Shown one piece after another: positions 1-11,864 of a DNA stretch of 35,174 nucleotides. The notes under the pieces were generated by a model. That model did no database searches. It saw only the letters and a list, made by a program, of their open reading frames with translations, and was not told where the DNA came from. Each line of letters begins with the position of its first letter. The stretch's first letter is position 1. Source of the stretch: Bigelowiella natans CCMP2755 (lineage: Eukaryota; Cercozoa; Chlorarachniophyceae); NCBI GenBank assembly GCA_000320545.1, contig ADNK01002149.1, forward strand, positions 1-35,174. Direction: 5' to 3'. A program made the translations under genes and the position numbers.

Positions 1-421
1 GCAGCAGGGACCCCTCGGCCGTCAAAAAAGGCGGGGGGAACAAAAGGGGGCCAAACTTTTTTTTTTTTTTAAATTTTTCCCCCCCCCCCCCCCCCCCGCT
101 CCCTCTCCCTCATCTCTCTCCTTCCCGCGCATGTATTCGTCACGAGTAGTTTAATCATAATATATATTCTCATTAATTCAGCTGGGGGAATGAGCACGAG
201 CGTGACGCTGAGGCAGCATATACGATGCGTCGAATGAGTCAATTTGAGGCCGCGCGAAGAGCCAGGCTCTCCCTTCGCCCGCATTCTCACCACAACGGAC
301 CATTTGTCGATACAGCTGCTTCTGATGCCGCAGACGAACGACTAATGTAATAATATAGCCATGAATGTGGTCATCTTGGTGGCTGTACCTCCAGATCCAT
401 CCCACGCGGGATTGATATTTT
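1..421. other. low-complexity start, no gene seen
   Basis: The stretch opens with a GC-rich segment, an oligo-T tract (about 58-70) and an oligo-C tract (about 79-97). Short ORFs on the minus strand here show no recognisable motif. I see no gene. Confidence 0.6.
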
Positions 422-807
422 GTGTATTACTATTGTACAAGTGCGGGTATTCATATTGTTGTGTCAACGTATGTGTGCCGGTATCTACCTCCATGTGTGT
501 GTGAGAGAGACATCAAGATGAATGCTCCTTTCCGACATTTTCTCCATGGAAAAGTCACCCATCAGCCAATAGCATTCTTTCTTCGCATTATACTCACTCT
601 CAGAATAGAGCATCCTGGATTATGCATACATCCTGAGAAGCCTTGGCTGGCAGCCTCTCCTGATGGATACATTAAGGAGATTCTGTCACCAGAAACTCCT
701 CATATAAGAGGAATTGGAGAAGACGGGGAGGAGGAAGCTCTTCAAACATCGCAGCTAGGAATCGTCGAATACAAATGCCCGTCCGTACTCTATGAAATCG
801 GATTAAC

Positions 808-843
<36 letters not shown>

Positions 844-1635
844 TACTCACACGCAAGTGCAAGTACATTAGATTCTTTTATGACTCATACGAATCTTTTA
901 TTGGAATTTGTCTGTTCTTCAGATACTCTCAACGTGAGCGCCGAGCGGCATCCGTGGCGCCATTCTATCGCGTATTCTTCAAAAAACACTGAATCAAGAT
1001 TTTGGAATAGCCTGTTCGTACTCACGAGAAATGTATATATTGTTAGCGCATGCGGCAACCCAGTGGAATCATCGCGCCGATACCTCCATACTATTTTGAC
1101 CAGATCCAGGTATGACAGACTATGGGGTGGGCTACCAACCCCCTCCTTCCTACCTTCGATTATTTCGGCTAAGCATACTTCGGGCTATCCTGCGATCGAG
1201 TCCTGTGTTTTCGATTTCCTTTTTTGGGGTGAATGTATGAAGTTGGGTTTAAAGGCTATTTCGGCACCTTTCAGAGAAAGTGTAAGTGGTGGATGCGTCC
1301 TATCTCCTCCCCCTTCTAATCTATATTTTCCTCTTGAGGGGACTATGGCGGTCACTGGGAGAGAATGGTGTGATTTCGTCGTGTGGACCCCCTCCCAGAC
1401 ACAGGTAAAAGACATGCAATGCTGGTGAAGGCGTACATCTATGATATTCGAACGATTTCACAGCTTTCAACGTATTTTGAGGATATCAAATAATGGCACA
1501 GCATGGATAAATTAGATGTTGATGAGAATACGTAACCCTTATGTCAGATCACAAGATACTATTTCGACGCTGATTACTGGAATATGAGCTTATTGCCTGC
1601 GTTGGAGAAATTCTATTTCAATCTGTTGCTTCCAT
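422..1635 (+). CDS. YqaJ-family (lambda-exonuclease-like) nuclease, interrupted or degraded
   Basis: Three separate blocks match the YqaJ viral-recombinase/exonuclease fold in the right order. The first (about 610-800) contains PWLAASPDGY and GIVEYKCP, carrying the catalytic Asp and the E-x-K pair. The second (1339-1404) reads GTMAVTGREWCDFVVWTP. The third (1548-1635) reads DADYWNMSLLPALEKFYF, the usual end of the domain. Blocks two and three join in phase 0 through a good intron (donor after 1404, acceptor before 1548), and block three ends at a strong GTGAGT donor. Between blocks one and two lie a CA repeat and about 500 bases in which I cannot find the expected linking segment. YqaJ domains of this type are common in protist mobile elements and virus-derived genes. 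It may be a live spliced gene or a decaying element copy; start and end are not fixed. Confidence 0.55.
809..839. repeat. (AC)n microsatellite
   Basis: About 15 uninterrupted AC units directly after the E-x-K block of the YqaJ-like gene. It separates that block from the rest of the domain. Confidence 0.95.
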
Positions 1636-2164
1636 GTGAGTCATTTCATCTCCATCAATGTGATACGCTATTCTCTGAAATGAATATTATGCATACACTA
1701 AGCTCTTGTCACGAAGGAAAACCATGGAGTAGAAGAAGCTGTTCGTCAGCACTGCCAATGATCTGGTGTTATGATGTATTTGCATTGTATTTGCTCATGT
1801 AAGTGTTGGCGAAGATCTACTCCTAGCACTCGATGAGAACCAACAGCCTGCCATCCATAGATGCAATCGATATGAATGTGCTAAGGGACACTACATGCAT
1901 GTTCATTTCAGCGCATGCTACAGTTTGGCATGATCGCGAATGCTCGCTGAAAATAGTGCACTTGTGATGAAATTGCAGAAGTACTAGCTTATCACACACA
2001 CACACGCGCGAACAGAACATGCATGAACCGTAAATTAGACCGTACAAGTTTGTTTGTGTCAACATGGCAACATGTGCTGTGCCGAAAGCCTTCCGCCCCG
2101 ACGTACAAATGCTCACTGAAAATGGTGCACTTGTGATGAAATTGGAGAAGTACTAGCTCATCGA

Positions 2165-2200
<36 letters not shown>

Positions 2201-2829
2201 GCGCGCGCGAACATGCATGAACCGCAAGTTAGACCGCACAAGTTTGTTTGTGTCAACATGGCAACATGTGCTGTGCCGAAAGCCTTCCGCCCCGACGCGT
2301 AAATGCTCGCTGAAAATAGTGCACTTGTGATGAAATTGCAGAAGTACTAGCTTATCACACACATACACGCGCGAACATGCCTGAACCGTAAATTAGACCG
2401 AAACAGTTTGTTTGTGTCAACATGGCAACATGTGCTGTTACTTCTTCTTCTACTACTACTACTACTACTAATATGATAATAATAATGATACTACTAATAC
2501 TGCTTGCTCCCATTCTAGTTTGATTTTCCGTAATAATTGAACGAAAACACGCCATATTTTGAGGACATTTCACTGCAGAGACAAGGTATGACGCACATCT
2601 AGTGTTGCCTACGTACAAGGAATCCACATTTCATCATGGTGAAATGAATAATTGATGCAGTCAGAATGTGACTAGGCTGCTGACTGAAACTTGCAGTCGA
2701 AACCAGACCTCGTAGGATCGTAGGAGCATTGCGATGGGGAAAAACCAGCTTACAATTTCCTTTGTTCATCTCGCAGTGCAAATGGAACACAAATGCCGTG
2801 GGTTTCTGTCTACGTCAAGTTGACATGAG
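1636..2829. other. no gene recognised; holds tandem repeats
   Basis: After the last YqaJ-like block I find no further conserved coding segment. The interval contains a three-copy tandem repeat (1941-2438), CA/GC dinucleotide runs (2166-2208) and an (ACT)n run near 2446-2470. Overlapping minus-strand ORFs here are simply translations of the repeat units. Confidence 0.6.
1941..2438. repeat. three-copy tandem repeat, units about 169, 194 and 135 bases
   Basis: Units start at 1941, 2110 and 2304, each with TGCTC(G/A)CTGAAAAT. Shared landmarks follow: GTGCACTTGTGATGAAATTG, a CA run, a GCGCGAACATGC segment, GTTTGTTTGTGTCAACATGG, and in units 1 and 2 GAAAGCCTTCCGCCCCGACG. Length differences come mainly from the internal CA/GC run. 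The third unit is truncated into a TTC/TAC repeat. Confidence 0.9.
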
Positions 2830-4512
2830 GTGAATTTGCAAGGTGCGACTCACAATCAAATGCTTTCTTTCTCGGCTATTCATTTGCTTTTGGTGCGGCT
2901 TCTCGATCAAACCGTCCTCGTAGACTCCACTGGAAACGCCACCAAGAAGTTGCTCATCAAGACCTACAACGCCTCTCATGCATGGTTGAAGTCTTTGCTA
3001 TCCAGCACTGATTGTGTTGCCATGTTGCAGAGGATTTACGGAGGGTTGAGAGGGAATGCTGTGAAAGACTGCTTGTTCGAAATTGGGCGCCGGTGGCGGC
3101 ATTGGGCGACGATACTATTCTTCTGTTGCGCCGTCTTCGAGATCCAAAACCTGCTGACCGTTGGTCAACTGGAGAGAAGGCCCGTATATTCTGACGGTGA
3201 TGTCATTCGGTATGCGAAGCAAGATGTCCCTGTTATTACAATATACATCAAAAACTGCCCGAGTTGTTCATTTGAGGCCCCAGATGCCTATGCGTCGTGT
3301 ATTTCAAAGTTTCCGCCTGGCTGCCCTACGTTTCTGAAAGTCGCTCTCCTCCAGGCCAAAGAGTACAACCGAAACGTAATTCTACTGGGAGATGGAGACG
3401 AATGTCAAGAGTGGGCGGCCAGGTCCGGAATTACATGGCAGACGGTTCCGATTGAAACCATCAACCAAGTGTTCTGCCCTATGAGAGCGGAAAACGAAAC
3501 AGTCTTGTCGCTTAGACGTGGTGAAAGAGAGTGGGCCACAGCAGTGGCAAGGTGGTTCGTATTGAACAAATTTGCTCAAGGCGAGCTTCCGAATCAGACC
3601 ATCGAAGCCCCTGAACGTTTCAACTTGATAGACCATGATTTCATGACCTACGTTGACTCCTCGATGTTTTTTCACCGTTTTGGAGAGGACGCAGAGGTTG
3701 CTGTATGCTGTCACTATCCACGATGTAATGGGATCTATTCGCTTTTCACAAGGAAATCTATTGCAGATATCGCTCGTTGGGCCTATCATCACCGTGATGT
3801 GGATGACATGAAAATGCTACTTTCATATGCAAAGCACGGAGTGCCGCAAAATGAGCTGGAATGCTGGTCGGACAATCTGGTTTGGCCGCCGGGGAGCACC
3901 GCACAAGGTAATTGCGGTTATTCTTACGACGGAATCAAGAGTGAAGTTGCAAAAAAAGAAATGCCAGACCCGCCTGCGTTTCCTGTGATAAACTCTTGCT
4001 TGCCATTCCCAGATGGGCGAATACTAGAAAGCATTATCCTGGATACAGAAGGCATTTATGAATCGATGCGCCGTGGAGATCATAAAATTGTGGACAGATC
4101 CGATACGTATCATGTAGTTACCCTTGAGAAAGAATCAAACGGCATACGTTTGAAACCCCGGCACTGGCAAGCCGGTAGAGCTCTTTATTATCGAAAGGGA
4201 CATCTCCACTTGAAGTGGAAAACAAATTCATCGATCAGTTCACAAAGGTGGGTTGCGGCTTCTCGCCAACCCTTCGAACGTGCTTTAGGTGCGCATTTTC
4301 AAGGAGGATACAAAAATCACATGAAACTCCACTTCAGACCAAACATGAAATCTGTAAAAGATCAGGCTTGCAAAGCATGCCTAGAATCCGACTGTGATTG
4401 TGAGAACGTAGCATGTGCAAATTGCTGGAACAAATGCCTGCCTAAATGCAGAGTTCTCCAAGAATTTGAAATTGCTTTGGGACAACGGACTGCAGTTCTT
4501 CTGGTGGTATGA
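2830..4512 (+). CDS. intronless ORF, glycosyltransferase-like protein (560 codons)
   Basis: A single open frame of 1,683 bases. Its middle part resembles protist nucleotide-sugar glycosyltransferases of GT-A type: a VALLQAKEYN helix followed by VILLGDGDE (around residue 183), then REWATAVARWFVLNKF, then FNLIDHDFMTY (near residue 261), where a DxD-like metal site is expected (here D-H-D), and later FTRKSIADIARWAYH. A hydrophobic stretch near residues 92-110 (ATILFFCCAVFEIQNLL) could be a type II signal anchor, placing the enzyme in the Golgi or ER lumen. If so, the first 60-90 residues may not be coding and an internal Met would start the protein. The C-terminus is Cys-rich (CKACLESDCDCENVACANC). 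It lacks introns, unlike every other gene here, which fits a retrogene or an acquired gene. Family assignment is by motif only, and acceptor and donor sugars cannot be told. Confidence 0.5.
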   Translation: MNLQGATHNQMLSFSAIHLLLVRLLDQTVLVDSTGNATKKLLIKTYNASHAWLKSLLSSTDCVAMLQRIYGGLRGNAVKDCLFEIGRRWRHWATILFFCCAVFEIQNLLTVGQLERRPVYSDGDVIRYAKQDVPVITIYIKNCPSCSFEAPDAYASCISKFPPGCPTFLKVALLQAKEYNRNVILLGDGDECQEWAARSGITWQTVPIETINQVFCPMRAENETVLSLRRGEREWATAVARWFVLNKFAQGELPNQTIEAPERFNLIDHDFMTYVDSSMFFHRFGEDAEVAVCCHYPRCNGIYSLFTRKSIADIARWAYHHRDVDDMKMLLSYAKHGVPQNELECWSDNLVWPPGSTAQGNCGYSYDGIKSEVAKKEMPDPPAFPVINSCLPFPDGRILESIILDTEGIYESMRRGDHKIVDRSDTYHVVTLEKESNGIRLKPRHWQAGRALYYRKGHLHLKWKTNSSISSQRWVAASRQPFERALGAHFQGGYKNHMKLHFRPNMKSVKDQACKACLESDCDCENVACANCWNKCLPKCRVLQEFEIALGQRTAVLLVV

Positions 4513-5900
4513 TGAGTGTAGATCATGCACCAATGCAGACATTCAATGAACCCAGCTAGATTTTCGTAGCGTTTTCAAAGTCCCACTGCGGTGCCCTCTC
4601 GTCACGACCCGACTGTGGACCATCGTGTAGACATAGCCTTTTGGAAATTCCTACTTAGAACAGATGCTTCACGTCGCCGCCATGTTGCTGCTAATCGTGT
4701 TCAACAGTTAGAGTGCCAATTTTGAAATCCTGCTGGTTTTGCCAGGTGGACCTCACTGAAACTAGTTCTAGGCACTGCGTTTCGTGCACTGCAAATGTCT
4801 TGCAACATTTTGGAAACGTGGTTCATTGTCATTGTTTCATTGCTTCATGTCGCCGCCATGTTGCTGCTGTGGTTGCATTCCTCCTCAACACCTGGCATGC
4901 CAACTAGAACACCAATTTGAAAGTCTGCTGGTTTGTGCAATTTTCACTGCAAGTTGGACCTCACTGGGGCTAGTTCGAGGCACTGCGGCACTGCTGCATT
5001 GCGCACACTGCAAACATCTTGTGACACTTTGTGAACGCAGTTCATTGTCATTGTTTCATCGTTTCAGCTTGTTGCGCATGCCCATTGCACGTTCACACAT
5101 GCATGCACGCGTGTGCCATGAAGAACACACCGTCATGATGGACACAGCAACATGGCATGTACATCGTGTATGCACACATGGCGCTCAAGTTCTAGTGCGA
5201 CGAGTGAGCATGAGGCACCGCATGCTAGCATGCATTGGGGTGCATTTGATTCATGCAGAATCGATGAAATGCGCAATGTCAGCAACACCACTAGACCACG
5301 CAGCACAGCGCAGCTAGCTTCATGTGCGCCATTGTCCATTTGCTCCGCTTGAGCATAGCTGCTACAATGTTGCTTGCATGCCACTTTCTGTCAGATGCGC
5401 TGTTTTTGCAAGAAATCATGTTGAATCAATGATGGCCGTCAGGACGCTTGACATGAACACCGATACTGTGAAGCTCAATGAAAGCAGTATCTGTGAACAG
5501 AATTTAAATTGTATTTACCGTTCTTAACATTTTATTTTATCGATTAGAGTTATTTAGTAAGTAAATCTTAGCAATGAACATGACGTGAATGCAACGTGGG
5601 TAATGAATTATTAAAGTTTATTTCTAACAACAAATAACAACAAGTAATAAAACTAGAAAAGACCCGAGTCTTCAACTTCGATAGACATTCTTCATCTCTC
5701 CGCAAGTTGTGCCTTCATTCTTGAGCCTCTAAAAACCTAAGCGCGATGTTCGGTAGGCAATGAATGATGTTGCTCCGAAGATGATGCTACAGCTGTATAC
5801 CTCTTAACAACGCCCTATGTATTTTCACGCATCTGGGCTGTTGTACTTCTAGCGCGCTCCATTACAATGTTATACCGCCAAGAATATAGGAACACTGAGA
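4513..5900. other. intergenic, no gene recognised
   Basis: The interval contains a two-copy tandem duplication (4665-5074), then a stretch rich in CATGCA and TGCATG words (5080-5400), then an A+T-rich part (5500-5680). ORFs up to 177 codons occur in the duplicated part, but they have repeat-like composition and no motifs. Confidence 0.5.
4665..5074. repeat. two-copy tandem duplication, period about 176 bases
   Basis: Unit one begins TGCTTCACGTCGCCGCCATG at 4665 and unit two TGCTTCATGTCGCCGCCATG at 4841. Both contain CTGCTGGTTT, GTGGACCTCACTG or TTGGACCTCACTG, a CTAGTTC(T/G)AGGCACTGCG segment, and end in TTCATTGTCATTGTTTCAT. The second unit is longer through small insertions. Confidence 0.85.
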
Positions 5901-6200
5901 ATGGAGTGTTTCCGAAGTGCTGGAGGAGCAGAGCCGTTCTATCTCGAGCGGGGCTTTGAGGACAACGCCAAACCGTATGGTTATACTCGCTGCGACATCG
6001 AAATGTACACGTCGAGGGTGGAAAACATCCGGATAATGCCAAACAGGGACAAGTTTTTGAATCGAATATCAACGGCACGGCAAACTCGCGCGAATTATAA
6101 TTCTGCGACGCCAGGATTTTCATGTCGCATTGCGGATATAGTGGCTGTTTTTTGCGAATACTCAATACGGAGAGGATACGACGACTCGACTCCCGAATAA
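5901..6200 (+). CDS. unassigned ORF upstream of the deubiquitinase
   Basis: A 99-codon open frame that looks more protein-like than the surrounding repeats. The segment ERGFEDN...YTRCDIEMYTSRVENIRIM faintly recalls the G-(Y/F)-E...C-x-V...N-I-H-x-M-R stretch of myotubularin phosphatases. However, no CxxGWDRT active-site motif follows downstream, so I do not call it that. It could be a 5' exon of the following PUB/USP gene, an exon relic, or chance. It does not connect cleanly to the first exon I can place at 6288. Confidence 0.25.
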   Translation: MECFRSAGGAEPFYLERGFEDNAKPYGYTRCDIEMYTSRVENIRIMPNRDKFLNRISTARQTRANYNSATPGFSCRIADIVAVFCEYSIRRGYDDSTPE

Positions 6201-6287
6201 TAATGGAAGGAGGAGCATCTCGTACTCAGCCCCCACCTTCGTCTACTTGCTCCCCTCAGGCAACATTCTGCACATTTTTCTTTTCAG

Positions 6288-7250
6288 GAATACCGCCGTC
6301 AAAGAAAATGGAGCTTGCGTTGCGCCGAATGGCGCAGGCAGTGCAGCTCGAATCAGGACAACCGAATCGGGTGAGGACTCGAGCACGAGCCCGCATCCTT
6401 TGTACTTCCCCTGAATCTGATACCACCCCTAGGTGTCTTCTCAACAGTATTTGAAAACGGTTTCCATTCTATCGAAGATTTGCCAAAATATTATCAAGGT
6501 GGCGTTAGAGATGACACGGGGTATGTTACCTAGTAGCCTTGACTCTCTGATCTTCGCTCAGGATCCTGCGAATCCGAAGTTTCAAAAACTCAAGCTTGCT
6601 TCGAAAGCTGTCCAAAGGCACATCGTAGAGGTTATGCCACTGAGTAGCCCGCTCCTGATTCGGAGTTTGTGCCCAATGGCCTTGGAGAGGGGTGTGGGGG
6701 GAGAAATGCAACGTAGAATAATTCCAATTCCCCTCCATTGCTCTCTGGCTTTGGGTTCTTAATTGGGACACAGTTGCACCGATCTTCTAATCCCTGCTTC
6801 CGTCCATATCGTGATGCCTGGCGCTTATGCTGCTGCCGACACTGCTGCGGCTGTCAACAGGTGCCAGGTGCCGAGGAGTTTCTCCAAGCAATCGGTTTCA
6901 TGCGTGTATCAGCAGATACACATCTTGCCCTTGATGGGGAGAGATCCAGGGAACCGACGCGAGAAGCGAAGGACAAGAACGATAGGCACGGAGATGTGGA
7001 TTACGATGGTTTGTCCCGCTTAATCGATCTTTGGATAAAACACATTCGTTCTGAACCGAGAGGATGAAGACACCCATTGATGGAGGTTCTTGTGCTCCTA
7101 AACGGTTCACTCTGCATGTTGTCAGTCCGTGGCCTCTGTGAAAGGGCTCTCTCGATCCTGTCGCGTTCTCCATCGTATTTGGATAGAGTGCAACCCAAGG
7201 GTGACAACATAAATGAAAAAGAGCAACGGCGAATTTCTAACCCATCGTTC

Positions 7251-7286
<36 letters not shown>

Positions 7287-10200
7287 CACACGAATCAGGA
7301 ACGCAAGCGGCAGTAGCCCCCTCTGATAAGAGCAGTAGTAATAGTCTCCACGACGCCAAACGGCAAATTCCTACTGCCTCTGATCATCATACCTCACTTC
7401 CAAGAACGAAGGTCGAACTAGTGATGAGCCAATTGAAGAAAAGCCATGCATCAGGCGCCCTTGCTTGGTAACATGTCGCAATTTCGAAAGGTTGTTGTTG
7501 TTGTTGTTTTTGTGAAATCAAGGTACCTCATCCAGGGCTGATAAATTCGGGAGCAACGTGTTACCTTAACGCTCTCCTTCAAGTAGTATTAGTCGAAGTT
7601 TCCAGTTTGATATTTACTGTAATCAATATGTGAGCAAAAAGTAGGAGAATTTTCCCCTCACGTTACTTTCACTACGGACGTTGCATTTTGGCGTGTTTTT
7701 GTCAAGGCAATATCGATGCGGATGTAATGTATATACGCTTTTTGCAGGTGTATTTCCATCAACCAGAATTTCGTAAGCTGATATACAGAGCCCCGTTCAT
7801 AAAGGTAGTGGCTGCCAACTCCTTTCCTGCTCCGAATTATGATGAATTGACGGCGGCTCAGAGCATTGATCACCACCATTTTTTAATCAACTGAATTGTC
7901 AACCACCACAGGATTCGATCATCCATGGGCTGCAGGACCTCTTCTACTCCCTCACCATCGCCACAAAGTAGTGAGTCTTTGCTTTCGGGTTGTGCATGAG
8001 CAGTATAGCGTTGAGCGTTCTTGTAGTTGTTGTGTGCGAAGTATTGCTGTGTTTGAGATAGAATGTAGGATCATTGCATCGTTTTCTAGCACTCATATCC
8101 GCCCCCCCCCTTTTTTTTCGCTCCTCATTAAGGCCTATATCCACGCGGCACTTGACTGCCCGGTGCTTCGGATGGACGGAAGGGCATGAACAGTATATGC
8201 AGCATGACGCGCATGAGCTAAATCGCATTCTCATTGACCGGGTGATCATAGAGTAACCGAGTATTAATAAAAGGATAAATAATGATATTTAAGTATAAAT
8301 AAAAAGTATAAAATACATTCATCAACTTGTAAATTTTGAATTCAAAAGAATCTATTATTATATGTCTGTTTGCGCGTTGTCTTCTGTGCATATTCCACAC
8401 ATCCACGCCCACTCTCCCACACCACATACGTTGTTCGGTGTCGACATATGACTTTGACAGCTCTTCGAGGAGCTCAAGAAATCGCCGGCGTTGGAGGTGA
8501 GGGGCCAACGCATGTGAGTTGATGATAGTACGATTTTCTGCGCCTTCTGTGAATTACCTATCCGACAACACATCCACACCTCTCCTTGGCTCTTTTATTC
8601 TAATAGAGAGAGGGAAAGACGTTACTTCGAGGCGGGATGGAGGCCTTCATAAGATGTTTGGACGTCGATTTTTCGGTTGTTGAAACGTACACTATTGGCG
8701 GGGGGGAGGGGGGGGAGCAAAAGTTGTTCTAATGTAAACAGGATGGTCTGAAATCATATCATCATCTTGATGCTATTATGACCTTCACCTTCGTCGTCGT
8801 CTTCTGTATTGTCGTCTCGATGAACTCTGATATGCCCCCGCCAATTAATACGTCCGCCATTCTTATTCGTACGGCATTTGTATTAATATAATGCATGTGT
8901 GTGTGTGTGTGTGTGTGTGTGTCAGAGCTGCCGCCATGAGAGCTTCTTCGACTTATCTTTTCCGGTAGGACCAGTAGTAATTACTATCTGGCTGCTCGGT
9001 CATTGTAATCTTTCACGCTCGAATTAACGACGCATGTGGAAAACAAAATCTAACACACGCGCATGCTCGCACGCACACACGCACACTAATGAGAATTTTA
9101 CTCTGTTGCGACAAGAAGACGGCTAAAGTACTGCTGGTGCAAACCAGCGGTGCTTTCAGTCAGCAGCGGTACAATTGTGTGCGTAAATAGTTTACATTAT
9201 TAACAATGATGCGTGACTTGCTCTTTCTACAAAGGTCCCAATGCGTGGCTCTACAGATGTGGAATCGGTAGCAGCAGCATCCGCAGCATGCATCATCATC
9301 AGTAGTAAATTCGTGTCGTGGTGGTGGCGTTGTTAGTAGCAATCATCATCATCATTATCATCATCATCATCATCAGTAGTAATGATAGTAATAACAGTAA
9401 TAGTAGTAGTAGTAGTAGTAGTAGTAGTAGCGGTGATGGTAGTAGCATGCTGAACAAGTCAAAGTCAATCGATACGTTTACATGGTTTTTTGATGATAAG
9501 GTTACACACAACCACTCACTTATACAAACATCGAACCTCTCCCCCCCTCTCCTCCTCCTCCTCCTCCTCCTCCTCCTGCTGCTGCTCCCCGTTCTCCTAA
9601 TCTCCTTATAAAATGTTCAGGCCCTTAAAGAATACACGAAAGAGGAGGTAGATCAACAGGATGAATAAGATCAAGAAATATACTTAAAAAATAACGAGAT
9701 CCACGAGAATCGCTCGCGGCGGACGGCGTAAAAATCACGCCTTGACACCTCCACATCTGCATTGCTTGCTCCAACACGATCCAGAGAGTGCTCGCCAACC
9801 AACACACGCACACATGCACACACGCTCACACACGCCGCATTCAATAAGTAGTATGTGAGACGCTTCTTCCTCCAGGTTCTTTCAGAGTTATGGAAGAGGC
9901 CAAATGCCAATCTCGGGCCTCAGAAGGCAGCGAAAGGAGTGTGTAGACACCCCACCTACTACTACAGCAACAACAACAACAACTACTACTACTACTACTA
10001 CCATGCCTCTTGATTCCTACCATACATTATTTAGTGCCGTTTTCGCTATTTTCCGCCGCTGTTGTTCCTCCATCTTGCACGATTTGCGTATAACCCGGAA
10101 ACGAATTCAAGGTAGGGAGGAGGGGGAGGAAGAGGAGGAGGATGATGATGATGAGGAGGAGGAGGAGGAAGGGAGAGAGATCGCCAAAATGAAGTAGTTA

Positions 10201-10894
10201 GGGAAAACAACAGTGCCAAAACTTGGCCATATCGAAGGATGGGGTATATTCTGCTTTATGGCATTTCCAAGATGAATAGTATACATACGATTTTATGCTG
10301 TCGCTTCTTTGAATAAACTTCTTCCATCCTCCCCCCTGCCCTCTCCCTCTCTCCCTCTTAGAAAGAAAATCAACAACAGCTTCAAGTTTCCACCGAACAT
10401 CAATCTGGCTGCTTTCATGCCGGACACTGCCGATGACAACAGCAGCAACGAGGGAGAAGAGGCAAAGAGTGAAAATATGAAGGAAGAGAGCGGCAGCTAT
10501 CAGCCCCATGAATACGAGCTAGTAAGGCAATCCTTCATCATTCATCCCCGACCAAAGAAATAGTATCTAAAGCGACTCGAAATCATATTATTTCTTCCTC
10601 TTTTCTGCAGCAAAGTGATTTTCTTCTTCTTCTTCTTCTTCTTCTTCTTCTTCTTCTTCTTCTCTTCCTGATTAGCATGCTTATTCTTATCCAGCGTATA
10701 TTCCCCCCCCCCCTCTCTCTTTCTGGTGTGTATGTGTATGTATGTGTATGTGTGTGTGTGTGTGTGTGTGTATGAGTAATTGTATTTTTGATCATAGCTC
10801 TCTGAGAACAACCAACCCAATATTATTCGCCCCTCCCTCTCCTCCATCCACCCATTCATTATATTGGATGTTCTCTGTGCACTCATCATCATCG

Positions 10895-10925
<31 letters not shown>

Positions 10926-11531
10926 CGCCAGGCTGCGGTTATTGTGCACAGTGGGGGTGCTGGTACGTACTCATGAGTATCACACGCTAATCCTCACTTT
11001 CTCTCTCATGACTCCTCCTCCAATTACTAGTAAATATTAGCACAAGTCATATCTGGGGTCTTCTTGACGTTTAATGTATTTGTTTGCTTAACGTTCGGCC
11101 TCCTTTTGTCGACCAAATAAATGCCTGGATTACAGATCAATACATCGATAATAATAGTAAAAATAATAAAAATAATAAATGACAACGCACATCAAATCGT
11201 TACGGCAGCGAGCGGACATTACATCTCGTACGTCAAGATTCCCCGCTGCTGCAAGATAAGGAGGAGGAAAGAAGGTGGGTGGGTGGGGAGATAGTGGTAG
11301 GCACAGCGTATACAGGAAAGCAAGGAGATGACGATATAATAATCCATGGCACATGCCTGCAATAACGATGATTTTATATAAATTGTAAGGAGGAGGAGAA
11401 GGAAGGGGAGAAACGATGGAGCATAGATGGACCCGTTTTGATGATACTAGGTACTGCTATTTACTGCTGCTGCTGCTGCTTCTTAATTGCAATTCTTCCA
11501 ATTGCTCAACCCCCCTCTGGTTCTTTAGACG

Positions 11532-11571
<40 letters not shown>

Positions 11572-11819
11572 GCACGCATAAACACACACTCTTTACTGTA
11601 CAAGTAGTAGCGTGGAAGAGGAGGAATACGTGCATCATTTTTGTACAAGAGATGACTTTTTCCTTGTTCTATAATTCAAACAAAAATAGGGTACGCTGGG
11701 TCCGTGAAAAGGAAGCTGTTGAGGCAAACTTTGGTACCGGGGAAAACCAAGAAAAGGGAGAGAGAGAGAAATAGAAAATACGAAGATAAATCTGCAATCG
11801 AGAGAGTGCTGTGCTTCGC

Positions 11820-11864
<45 letters not shown>

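Noticed and set aside
3382-3792. 136-codon minus-strand ORF
   Set aside because: Shadow of the glycosyltransferase-like ORF on the other strand.
4784-5384. ORFs on both strands in the duplicated region
   Set aside because: Composition follows the tandem duplication and CATG-rich sequence; no conserved residues and mutually overlapping frames.
5901-6200. Myotubularin phosphatase exon
   Set aside because: A short stretch resembles the segment before the active site, but no CxxGWDRT motif follows in the next kilobase. Kept only as an unassigned ORF.
7009-7316. Continuation of the PUB exon frame or the 79-codon ORF after it as coding
   Set aside because: The PUB frame hits a stop at 7065-7067 and the next ORF runs into the TCA array. 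Splicing after 7008 gives a better continuation.
9342-9585. CRISPR-like or structured repeat array
   Set aside because: Simple trinucleotide microsatellites without spacers, in a eukaryotic intron.
10542-10949. 135-codon minus-strand ORF with poly-Lys, poly-His/Thr and poly-Met runs
   Set aside because: It is a translation of TTC, GT and ATC microsatellites inside a USP intron. Many similar ORFs of poly-Ser, Leu, Val, Asp or Arg elsewhere were dropped for the same reason.
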